From: Bipolaris cookei
Taxonomy: Eukaryota; Ascomycota; Dothideomycetes; Pleosporales; Pleosporaceae
Length of the DNA: 64,000 nucleotides
Direction of reading: 5' to 3'
Assembly: GCA_002286855.1 (NCBI GenBank)
Contig: NRSV01000063.1
Span: 148,790 to 212,789, forward strand
Part shown: positions 56,157 through 64,000 of the stretch, one piece after another
Layout of the letters: each line of letters begins with the position of its first letter
How positions within the stretch are numbered: the first letter of the stretch is position 1
Notes under the pieces: generated by a model
Told to the model about the DNA's origin: nothing
Databases searched by the model: none
Seen by the model: the letters and a program-made list of their open reading frames with translations, nothing else
Made by a program: the position numbers and the translations under genes

Positions 56157-57815
56157 ATGAAGTTACAACAGCCAGGGCCGCAAATCTTGCTGCTTCTCTT
56201 GCCCGCTCTACAAGTCCTCGGTACACCCAGCCGAATCGACACCACCGCCGATAAACGACTCGCGCGAGCAGCCGCACCCGCACCCGCTGACGCCACCCTT
56301 CTCGCCGACCCCCCTCTTGCATCCCCGACAGTCGCAAAAGGCACCAAAGATGCACCCGTCGATGGCTACGATGGCTTGCCTCACCACGGCCCATATGTTG
56401 CTGACGTACCCAAGGCTCATGGCAAAGCTCCGAATGTCGTAGAGGACCTAGGGGCGGCAAAGAAGCCAGCAGCCTCCTCCAGCACCGTTCCAGTGGACGA
56501 TGTGCTCGATGGCGACAAGAGCGTCATGCAAGATCCCACACGGAAACTGGCTACGGGCAGCAAAGGCACCGAGGGTGGAGTCTCTGCAAAAGACAAAGAG
56601 CGTTTGGCGCATGAAGAAAAGACGGGCTCGAAAATGGAACAGGTTCCTGAACCGCCCAAGGAGGCACCTCCTCTCCCTCACGACCAGAAGCAATTGAAGG
56701 GAGATGCAGGAGATGCAGCAACTCCTTCGCGCGTACTCGGTGCAGGCGGGTTGGAGGTAGGATTCAAAGTGGCTACAAGTACGACATGATGCTAACTTGA
56801 CTGTAGAAACCCACCGACCTTCCCGAGTCTCCCCATGACAACCCCCTCCCCGTTCCAAACTCGGTTTCTGGTAAAGATCCCTTAGACACTTCTTCATCAA
56901 AGACACCTTCTTTGACGCCCAGCGGGGATGCCGACACCGGCGTTGTACAGCCCTTCCACTCCTTGATCCTTGCCTTTACCATGATTATATTTTCGGAAAT
57001 CGGTGACAAGACGTTCCTTGTTGCAGCTCTCATGGCCATGCGACACCCACGGTTACTCGTCTTCTCTGCCGCCTTCTCTGCTCTGGTAGTCATGACAGTG
57101 CTTTCTGCCGTCATGGGCCATGCCGTCCCTGCACTCCTGTCTGAACGCTTCACGCATTTTGCCGCTGCCGCTCTCTTCCTCGTCTTTGGCGTAAGGCTCA
57201 TAAAGGAAGGTCTCGCCATGAGCCCTGATGAAGGTGTTGGAGAAGAAATGCGAGAGGTGGAGCAAGAATTGGAAGAAAAGGAGCAGCTTGCGCGACACCA
57301 GGGCCGCCGAAAGGCTTCTGTCTCTCCCTACGCTTTGGAGTCTGGCCGTGGTGTACGACGCTCACGATCGAATTCGCGGCTACCAGCACCTGCTCGAAGC
57401 CCTTCTAGCTCACCCGACCGCATGCCATCTCCACGTGGAGGCTCAATGTCTAGCACAATGGGTGCCGTCAATAACCTATTTTCTTTGCTTCTAAGTCCCG
57501 CTTGGGTTCAGACGTTTGTCATGACATTCCTCGGAGAATGGGGTGACCGCAGTCAAATTGCCACAGTTGCCATGGCTGCTGGTTCAGACTACTGGTATGT
57601 TACTGCTGGTGCCGTGGTAGGCCATGGCCTGTGTACTGCAGGTGCCGTCATTGGCGGCCGTGCCATCGCTGGCCGGATTAGTATGCGCAATGGTAAGAAC
57701 ATTTCTCTCTGTTGTCGTAAAGCATGTCTAACATTACACAGTAACTCTTGGTGGCGCGATTGCCTTCCTCATTTTCGGTGTTATTTACCTTTTCGAAGCT
57801 TTTTACCTCTCTTAG
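56157..57815 (+). CDS. Gdt1/TMEM165-type Ca2+/Mn2+:H+ antiporter
   Basis: Exons 56157-56756, 56807-57692 and 57742-57815 give 519 aa. UPF0016/Gdt1 proteins import Ca2+ and Mn2+ into the Golgi and support glycosylation. A signal peptide (about 1-22, LLLLLPALQVLG) opens the protein. The two family motifs E-x-G-D-[KR]-[TS] are present: SEIGDKTF (Glu264) and GEWGDRSQ (Glu444), each within paired membrane helices; hydrophobic segments follow the usual 3+3 pattern, ending LGGAIAFLIFGVIYLFEAFY. Between the halves is a long charged Ser/Arg loop (about 340-415). A 220-residue acidic/Pro-rich lumenal or cytosolic stretch after the signal peptide is much longer than in yeast Gdt1 (280 aa total). The first intron uses a weaker GTAGGA donor. 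Confidence 0.9.
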
Positions 57816-58542
57816 AGGATACGATCAACCAATAGCATTACCGGGCGTGTTTGGGTGGAAAGAATCATGGATTTGGGCTCGAATACCGTGCCTTTTTATA
57901 CGTGTGGCTTTATTTCTAAGTATTATTAATTTACTTGCTGTTTGTCTATGCACGACTGTAAACTCTTCAAACATCTGTCCGGATAGGGTATCTAGAGGAT
58001 GCCAGCAATGAAGCCTACAAAAGATGATCTACTGTCTACTAAGTTGCAATCTTGTTTGAACCATTGCGGGTCCCAGATTTAGTGTTTTTAGATGAAGCCC
58101 CTCGCATGGTTCGAAACGATTCTTGAGTGATATTGTATAAACTTTCGGTATAGTTACATGCCCAGCGGTGTGACAAGAATAAGCCTTTAGGACAGGCGCC
58201 ATCGATATGCTGTTGTGGTGCGGGTAGGACGATGGAGTGGAGGCATGGGCTTGGCGCTAATCCCTGCCTTCGCCGCGGAAGAGACCCGCTGGCCCTTGCA
58301 GTACTCGAGCTTCACGAGCACTTCACGAACAAAACCTCCTCTCTATCCTGCAGTTGCCCTGGCCATCTTCGCGAAACACGGCTGTCCGCTCTTGCACTCT
58401 GTGGGCCTTTGCGTCTGATCGGCCGTTTATCATAGCTCACTACTTGGCCTCTACGACAACGCGCGTCCACTTGTATCGGCACCTACGACTTGCGCAGCAC
58501 TCCATCTGTACCCCCAAACGTTGGTGCTATTAGCCTTTGGCT
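57816..58542. other. Intergenic region, no gene supported
   Basis: It contains the Gdt1-like 3' flank and the cyclin promoter. Short frames lack protein character. Confidence 0.5.
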
Positions 58543-59598
58543 ATGGTTTCGACCACATCCAGCGCAATGGTGCCACAGCGCGAGCCTCCTCGCCCGCCAC
58601 CGCCGGCGGTAGTCGAAGCCGAAATGCAGTGGATATTCACAGAAGAAGAGCTGCTTCTGGCGCCGTCGATAACTGATGGAATGCTTCCGGAGGAAGAGCG
58701 GACACTGCGACGGAAAGGCGTGGGCTTCATATTGCAGGTGGGCATGATGCTCAAGCTCCCACAGACGACTCTGAGCACGGCTGCCGTATTCTTCAATCGT
58801 TACCTGATGCGGATGAGCCTTAAGCCACGGCCCGGTTACAAGCCACTCCACCATTATGTAAGTCTACACACAATGGCTCCCGTGTCATCTGAGCGCATCT
58901 AACATTAACAGCAAATCGCTGCGACTGCATTATTTCTCGCTACCAAAGTCGAAGAGAACTGCCGCAAGATGAAAGAACTCGTCGTGTCATGTGTCCGAGT
59001 TGCCCTTAAAGATCCGAACAAGCTCGTCGACGAGCAAACAAAGGATTTCTGGAAATGGCGGGATACCATCTTATACAGCGAAGATGTTCTACTCGAGGCC
59101 CTATGCTTTGATCTCAACGTTGAGTCGCCATATAAGATCATGTATGACATGATGAAGTACTACGGTGTCGAGCATAATAAAAAGCTACGCAACTCGGCTT
59201 GGGCTTTTCTCTCCGACTCAACATCCACACAGATGTGTCTACTCTTTCCTTCACGAACAATTGCTGCAGCATCGCTGTATGCTGGCGCGCGCATGGCCGA
59301 GATTGAGCTAAGTGACGACGACGGCAAGCCTTGGTGGGAGATTCAGCATGTCCAGCTGCGCGACATCAGAAAAGCATGCAACCTGATGGCTGATCTGTAT
59401 GAGAAGACGCCCGATAAGGACGGCGAGCCTAACATGTACGCCGGGCTTAGAACACCCGAAGATGGCATCGACTTTGGAGACACGCCTAGGAGCATGGAAG
59501 GGGTCCAGATAACCAGTCAAAGCCAGCCTCCTGCTAACGGCACTGCTGATGGAAACATAACAGAGAGGGGTAGCGAAGAGGGCGAGTTGGATGGCTAG
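58543..59598 (+). CDS. Cyclin T/K-like, transcription-kinase cyclin (Pch1 type)
   Basis: Exons 58543-58857 and 58912-59598 give 333 aa. The cyclin box begins at MQWIFTEEELLLAPSITDGM and has GVGFILQVGMMLKLPQTTLS and IAATALFLATKVEENCRKMK, with the conserved Lys/Glu pair that contacts the kinase, then DFWKWRDTILYSEDVLLEAL. This pattern matches cyclins T/K (fission yeast Pch1, partner of Cdk9), so the product probably activates a P-TEFb-like kinase for Pol II elongation; a Ctk2-type role is a less likely alternative. The second cyclin fold is present (LLFPSRTIAAASLYAGARMA). The C-terminus is acidic and ends at TAG, yet the same frame stays open for 50 further codons (see findings). The start ATG is the first in-frame ATG before the conserved region. 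Confidence 0.9.
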
Positions 59599-59751
59599 GA
59601 ATCGACTTCCGCTAACTATATGGCTGATAATGAGCCGTCTGCTGGTGAGGAACTGAAATCGGGCTTTATCAACTCTTCAGCTGATGAGTCCTCTGCCAAG
59701 GCGGTGGGTAGCAGAAGTAGCAGAACAAGTTCTCCGTCAACACTAAAGTAG

Positions 59752-60213
59752 AAGGGTGTGTGAAGTAGTTGGAAAGGATACGTTGCGTACGTTGTATGAA
59801 GCAGGTTGGCGCACAGGCGTTTGGGAAACAGGGCAAAGATACCACCAGGGATACATAGTTTACGTTCCCATCTATTTTTATGCGCCTTGGAAATGGACAT
59901 TCTTCATTATGAGTCTTGCATCTTGGTTTTGTCATTGTCGTGAGGTCTGATCGGGGGGGGGGGGGGAGGGTGCGCCAAAACATTTGTTTAAATGTCTCCC
60001 CCAGACGGCCCTCCCGCCTGGTTATCCCCCCTTCCCCTCGTTGCTATTCCGTCGTTGTCGTCGTCTCACCAAAAAAAAACACCCTAATACCCCATCATTC
60101 GCTCGGGGTTACTCTCGTTTTTACAACTTTATAATACTCTTTTAATTACTCAGGCGTCGCTTTCCCCCATTCTCCCGACCCTGTAACCTTACGTTCGAGT
60201 CGAATACATCAAG
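59752..60213. promoter_or_regulatory. Intergenic region with G14 run and CT-rich promoter
   Basis: No gene seen. A run of 14 G is at 59953-59966. The 150 bp before the next ATG are rich in C and T (for example TTTCCCCCATTCTCCCG), resembling promoters of strongly expressed fungal genes. Confidence 0.5.
59953..59966. repeat. Poly-G tract (G14)
   Basis: Uninterrupted run of 14 G between two genes. Similar runs are at 111-120 (G10) and 63954-63972 (G19). Length calls in such runs are error-prone. Confidence 0.85.
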
Positions 60214-61099
60214 ATGCGTTTCTCCACCGCCGTTGCCATTGCGCTGTCCGCATCCGCCAGCCTCGTCGCTGCCCAAGAAAAGTGTGATGCTCAAAAGTAC
60301 GTTTGGGCCCATACGCGTTATTGCTCCCAGAGAAAAGACGACTCAGACTAACCCTTGTTCCCCTTCAAACAGCATCGTCGACACGTGCGTTTCCGGCTAC
60401 CAGTCGCGCATCGACGCCTGCAACAAGAAGGGCAACGACTTCATCTGCCTGTGCGACGTCTACCGTGACGTCCTCGTCTGCTACAACAACTGCCCTGATT
60501 CGCTCGACAGGCCCCCGGTCGAGAACACCGTCACCTCGTACTGCAATGCAGCTGAGCCCCTGCGCGCCGCCGCTATAATCGCAGCGTGGTTTAAGCTAGT
60601 AGAGGAGCCGCGTCAGACGTACGGCGTCCTTGACCAGGATATCTACAACTTTGACGAGACTGGTTTCGCGATGGGCGTCGCTGGGATGTCAAAAGTGGTC
60701 ACTAGCGCTGATAGAGTTGGCAGAGCAGTCGTCGTCCAGCCAGGCAATCGTGAGTGGGTGACAGCGATCGAGTGTATCTGCGCGTCTGGCTGGTGTCTTC
60801 CGCCTTTCGTAATCCTATCTGGTAAGGTCCACCAGAGCAACTGGTATCGCAACCTCCCACTCGACTGGACTATCGCCGTCTCAGATAATGGCTGGATGAC
60901 AGACGAGCTTGGTGTAGTGTGGGTGAAGCATTTCAACCAGCATACAGCCACTCGTACAGCAGGGGTCTATCGTCTTCTTTCCTTGATGGCCATAGCAGCC
61001 ATGCCACGCCAGAGTTCGATCAGTTCTGCGCCAATAATAAGATTATCACTCTCTGTATGCCGCCCCATACCTCGCATCTCCTCCAGCCTCTTGACGTAA
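60214..61099 (+). pseudogene. Secreted Cys-rich protein gene fused to transposase remnant
   Basis: Exon 1 (60214-60296) encodes a clear signal peptide, MRFSTAVAIALSASASLVAA. After a 76-nt intron (60297-60372) the frame carries a domain with eight cysteines (KC, TC, AC, IC, LC, VC, NC, YC) up to YCNAAEPLRAA near 60573. From about 60576 the same frame continues directly as pogo transposase (IIAAWFKLVEEPRQTYG) and ends at 61099 after a frameshift inside the transposase. The 269-aa product would be a chimera. The host protein probably had a Ser-rich tail, perhaps with a GPI signal, as many such small secreted proteins do; that part is absent and not seen downstream. The intact 5' half with a CT-rich promoter suggests the locus was recently functional. 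Its role is unknown. Confidence 0.7.
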
Positions 61100-61895
61100 G
61101 CTGCTTCTCTCCACTAAAGCGCGCGTACGGACGCGAGGTCGAGGAGCTCGCCCGCCACGGCGTCTACCATGTTGACAAACAGACTTTCTTACAGCTTATA
61201 CACGAATCCGGCCAACTATATTTACGCAGCAGAATATCCAGGCAGGCTTTCAGGCGACAGGGCTTGTCCCTCTTTGTCCAGATCGCGTCCTGTCCTCGCT
61301 AACAATAACCAGAACGCCATCTCCACCACCAACAGCTATAGATAACAATACTACAGCGCAGGCAGCACAGACAGAAACACCACATACAGTAGCAGAGCTT
61401 CAGCAGCAAGTACGCTATCTCCAAGAGCGACTGCGCCAACAGCCAGAGAGTCCAACAAGTATCGCAATACGCCAGCTTGCTAAAAGCGCTCAGCTTGCAA
61501 TGCAATCAGCGACGATACTTGCAGAGGAGAATAAGAAGCTACGTGAAGAAAATCAGCGTCAGCGACAGAAGCAGGATCAGCAGCGTCAATATATTGCTTC
61601 TGGTGGAGCTCTCCAGGTGCGACAGGCTCAGCAGCTTACTGCAGAGGCAGAAAGGGTGGTTGTAGAGGCTGAACAGGGTGAGAGCAGTCAGCGACGTCAG
61701 CGCGCGCCGCCGACGTGCACAAAGTGCCACGTTCAAGGTCACAAAAGAACTCAGTGTAGAGCTAAATAATAAATTATATTTTTTAAGTTTTATCTTCTTT
61801 TATCTTATTATTATGGATCAATTGCGCAGAATGTCAGGTTAAGTTTGGTGGGGTGGGCCACTTACTGGGGTGGGCCGCTTACTGGTGGAACACGT
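60576..61895 (+). mobile_element. 5'-truncated pogo/Fot1-type DNA transposon
   Basis: A plus-strand DDE transposase relic lacking its HTH domains starts abruptly at IIAAWFKLVEE. Readable motifs in order are DIYNFDETGFAMG (first Asp), VSDNGWMTDELG, LDGHSSHATPEF (second Asp, in the next frame), MPPHTSHLLQPLDVSCFSPL (third Asp), a Gln-rich coiled stretch and the CCHC zinc knuckle CTKCHVQGHKRTQC before the stop at 61769. Two frameshifts are needed, one near 60985 and one near 61215, so it is inactive, but it has few other lesions and looks younger than the copy at 44.3-45.3 kb. The 3' terminus at 61850-61895 is intact and followed by TA (61896-61897); no 5' terminus is present. Confidence 0.88.
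61850..61895 (+). repeat. Transposon 3' terminal repeat: two 17-mers plus 12 nt
   Basis: Two adjacent 17-mers, GGGGTGGGCCACTTACT (61850-61866) and GGGGTGGGCCGCTTACT (61867-61883), differ by one base and are followed by GGTGGAACACGT (61884-61895) and TA. Read from the outside this is TA, ACGTG plus 7 nt, then two AGTAAG-type 17-mers, the same plan as 44263-44310. Confidence 0.8.
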
Positions 61896-61897
61896 TA

Positions 61898-62424
61898 TGT
61901 TCACAGCAGAGAGAACAACAGGTTTTTGGCAAGTTTATTTGGTTGCAATACAAGTTTGTGACCAGTGTGTGTCTCTGTGGCCTACTAAACAAGATGCCCT
62001 TCCCACGCGAGCGTATCGACCGTATCTCGTAACTATGGCGCATGACTCGGTGGACCTCTGTGCCGAGGCATCTTTGCCAGCCGCATAAAAGGGTTCAAAA
62101 TGCGAACGACGTCAAGACTTATACCCTTTTGCCACGGAGGGAGCCCCTACTCTTCCTTTTTTTTTGCTGCCTTAAACGCCTAACACGGCAGATTGCGTCC
62201 ATTTGATAACATCTCTTTCGAGTTCAGGGATATATAATAACACGTTACTTTGTTCTTCTTGCTGTCTAAACTAATTGGATCCTCTAAAAAAAACTACTGC
62301 CTGAAGGGCATACCCAAATCTCAGATTTCCATATAAGAAGAAGAAGAAGAAGAAGAAGAAGAACAGGATTAGAAAATAAAGTAAAAAGGGGAAAAATATC
62401 AGAAAAAAGAAAGAAAAAAAAAAG
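61898..62424. promoter_or_regulatory. Esterase upstream region
   Basis: No gene seen, and no continuation of the interrupted secreted-protein gene. The stretch right before the esterase start is very A/G-rich. Confidence 0.45.
62335..62363. repeat. AAG trinucleotide microsatellite
   Basis: About nine AAG units in tandem, followed by purine-rich sequence up to the esterase ATG at 62425. It probably lies in the 5' UTR or core promoter. Confidence 0.85.
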
Positions 62425-63897
62425 ATGGACTCCTCCCCCTCCGCTCTCCTCAAACTCCTCATCCCGCAAACCCCCCTCCTCCTCAAAACAGCTCTCTGGC
62501 ACTCCCTCTCCCTCTCTCCGCAAAGCGCAAAATGGGACCTGAAAACTACCCTCACAGTCACCATGATCCGCGAGATGATGGGGCCCAACGCGGCCCCGCA
62601 GCCCATTGCCAAAATGCAGCGTTTCACGCTCAAGGATCCGGGGGTTAAGGGGAAAATGTGGGTTAGCAAAGTCACCATGCCTGTGCCGGGCGAGGACAAC
62701 GTGCGCCAGCTGCTGTTTAAAGCGATTAAGGATATGGGGACTGGCGAGGAAAAATGGGAAGAGCCGGCGCAGAAGGCGTTGGAGGCGGAATGGAATGGCT
62801 ATCGCCCCGACGCCAAAGACAACGAGGGTGAACCCGTGGACTTGAGCGAAAAAGACAAGTTCGAGAAGATGATGCAGGAAACGAAGAGCGGGGCTACGAT
62901 GCTTTATTTTCACGGCGGCGCAATGTATCTGCTTGATCCCAGTGGGTACCGCGGGTTAGGCGCGCGGATTGCGAAAGAGACGGGTGGACGCATGTTCAAC
63001 GTAAGGTATAGACTGTCGCCGCAGAACTCGTTTCCAGCGGCGCTGCTGGATTGCTTGACTGCGTACTTGTCTCTGCTTGCCCCGCCGCCGGGGTCGTTCC
63101 ACGAGCCCGTACCAGCTAGTAGCATTGTCTTTGGCGGCGACTCAGCAGGCGGCCTTTGCTGCACTGCGTTGCTGCAACTTTTGTTGCAAATCCATCGGTC
63201 GACACCTTCCGGCCAAGTCCCTACCGTGCGGTTCCACGGGAAGGACGTCGAGATACCGCTGCCGGCTGGTGTCGCTTTATCCTCGCCTTGGCTCGATGTC
63301 ACGAGGGCGTTACCCTCGATAGAGCAAGAAACCACATTCGACTACCTCCCCCCACCCAGCCAAACCGACAAACGCGACTTTCCGAAAGATGAAGTCTGGC
63401 CCGCGAACCCTCCCCGCGCAGATCTCTACTGCGACGCCAGCGCCTTACTACACCCCCTCGTCTCCCCGCTCTCAGCTCAAGACTGGTCGGGCAGCCCTCC
63501 TTTGTTCTTCTCCATCGGCCAAGAGACACTGAGAGACGAAGCCGCCGTCCTCGCCCAGCGCGCTGTCAAACAAGGGGTAAGCGTTACGTGGCGTGAGTTC
63601 GAGGCTATGCCGCATGTTTTTGCGGTGTTGCTGGAGGGGCTGGGGGAGAGCGAGGTGCATTATAAGGAGCATACGGCGTTTGTTAAGAAAGTGGTCGAGG
63701 CGGGAAAGGAGGGAGTGGAGAGTAGTGCGGTGATGGTTCGCGCGAAGACGTTGAAGAGGGAGGAGAGGGATGTGGCGGGAGGTTTGACGCAGATTACGGA
63801 TGAGGAGGCGAGGGACATGATGGGCAAGGGAAGGGAGAGGATTGAAAGGAAGTTTGCGCAGGGGAGGGATCCTGCGGCTGAAAGGCCCATGTTGTGA
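62425..63897 (+). CDS. Alpha/beta hydrolase, HSL-type esterase/lipase
   Basis: One exon, 490 aa, from MDSSPSALLKLL. The hormone-sensitive-lipase family signatures are the oxyanion-hole motif YFHGGAMY (HGG at 163-165) and the nucleophile elbow VFGGDSAGG (Ser240). The likely acid and base are Asp371 in SIGQETLRDEA and His397 in FEAMPHVFAVL. About 150 residues precede the core, as a cap domain. No signal peptide is evident, so it is probably intracellular; the first 30 residues are moderately hydrophobic (LIPQTPLLLKTALWHSL) and might associate with membrane. The substrate is probably a short-chain or lipid ester, not determinable here. It sits beside a transposon-damaged locus but has normal coding character. 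Confidence 0.92.
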   Translation: MDSSPSALLKLLIPQTPLLLKTALWHSLSLSPQSAKWDLKTTLTVTMIREMMGPNAAPQPIAKMQRFTLKDPGVKGKMWVSKVTMPVPGEDNVRQLLFKAIKDMGTGEEKWEEPAQKALEAEWNGYRPDAKDNEGEPVDLSEKDKFEKMMQETKSGATMLYFHGGAMYLLDPSGYRGLGARIAKETGGRMFNVRYRLSPQNSFPAALLDCLTAYLSLLAPPPGSFHEPVPASSIVFGGDSAGGLCCTALLQLLLQIHRSTPSGQVPTVRFHGKDVEIPLPAGVALSSPWLDVTRALPSIEQETTFDYLPPPSQTDKRDFPKDEVWPANPPRADLYCDASALLHPLVSPLSAQDWSGSPPLFFSIGQETLRDEAAVLAQRAVKQGVSVTWREFEAMPHVFAVLLEGLGESEVHYKEHTAFVKKVVEAGKEGVESSAVMVRAKTLKREERDVAGGLTQITDEEARDMMGKGRERIERKFAQGRDPAAERPML

Positions 63898-63953
63898 ACA
63901 TCATATTCTTATGTAGTACTGCTTTCTCTTTTGTTTCGTTTCCTGGATAGACC

Positions 63954-63972
63954 CGGGGGGGGGGGGGGGGGG
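63954..63972. repeat. Poly-G tract (G19)
   Basis: Uninterrupted run of 19 G in the 3' flank of the esterase gene, about 55 bp after the stop. Confidence 0.85.
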
Positions 63973-64000
63973 AGTTTTTGGAGCTTTTAACATACTTAAC

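Noticed and set aside
62271..62913. Long minus-strand frames antisense to the esterase start, one with a Phe run
   Set aside because: Antisense shadow of the esterase and of the AAG microsatellite read in reverse (poly-Phe/Leu).
1..64000. CRISPR arrays, prokaryotic operons or phage genes
   Set aside because: No direct-repeat/spacer arrays; every recognised gene is eukaryotic with spliceosomal introns.
42409..64000. Secondary-metabolite or other biosynthetic gene cluster in the right part
   Set aside because: No polyketide synthase, peptide synthetase, terpene cyclase, P450 or cluster regulator is present; neighbours belong to unrelated core pathways.

Overview
The window is nuclear DNA of a filamentous ascomycete (Pezizomycotina), most likely a dothideomycete. 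The reasons are the dense single-copy eukaryotic genes on both strands, short introns of about 45-125 nt with GTAAGT-type donors, CTAAC/CTGAC branch points and YAG acceptors, and a gene set that includes a fungal complex I subunit (NUXM type), carnitine-pathway trimethyllysine dioxygenase, a TRF/Taz1-like telomere protein and RIP-like decayed pogo/Fot1 transposons. The exact genus cannot be read from the sequence alone. I rebuilt exon structures by hand; each spliced reading frame listed sums to a whole number of codons and ends in a stop.

Layout. 0-2 kb: no convincing gene. 2-4.5 kb: a low-complexity unknown protein. 4.8-7.5 kb: a hotdog thioesterase and TFIIH subunit Tfb2, divergent. 7.9-14.8 kb: the spliceosomal helicase Aquarius/Cwf11, the complex I NUXM subunit and trimethyllysine dioxygenase. 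15.4 kb: an intron-containing tRNA-Arg(CCG). 16-30.4 kb: three large minus-strand housekeeping genes in tandem (TOR kinase, SEC12, an importin-7/Nmd5 karyopherin). 32-41.5 kb: an unknown Ser-rich protein, a Gfo/Idh/MocA oxidoreductase, a membrane-anchored ubiquitin protease and mitochondrial ribosomal protein bL9m. 42.4-44 kb: nine-exon fructose-bisphosphate aldolase. 44.2-48.3 kb: an accessory island with a decayed pogo transposon, a possible small gene with a 5' UTR intron, a hydrophilic repeat protein and a decayed copy of its repeats. 48.8-59.6 kb: pantothenate kinase, a zinc-finger-like protein, a TRF-like telomere protein, a Gdt1-type transporter and a P-TEFb-type cyclin. 59.7-64 kb: a secreted cysteine-rich protein whose 3' half is replaced by a 5'-truncated pogo transposon, then an HSL-type esterase.

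The housekeeping genes are not one pathway. They cover transcription and splicing (Tfb2, cyclin, Aquarius), growth signalling and trafficking (TOR, SEC12, importin), mitochondria (NUXM, bL9m, TMLH, ubiquitin protease), and central metabolism (aldolase, pantothenate kinase). Most neighbours are divergent or convergent pairs with intergenic gaps of 100-400 bp. The most novel material is in the two transposon-associated islands: both pogo remnants keep only the 3' end and share the same unusual terminal architecture (TA, then 12 nt starting ACGTG, then two tandem 17-mers). One of them creates a chimeric secreted-head/transposase-tail reading frame.
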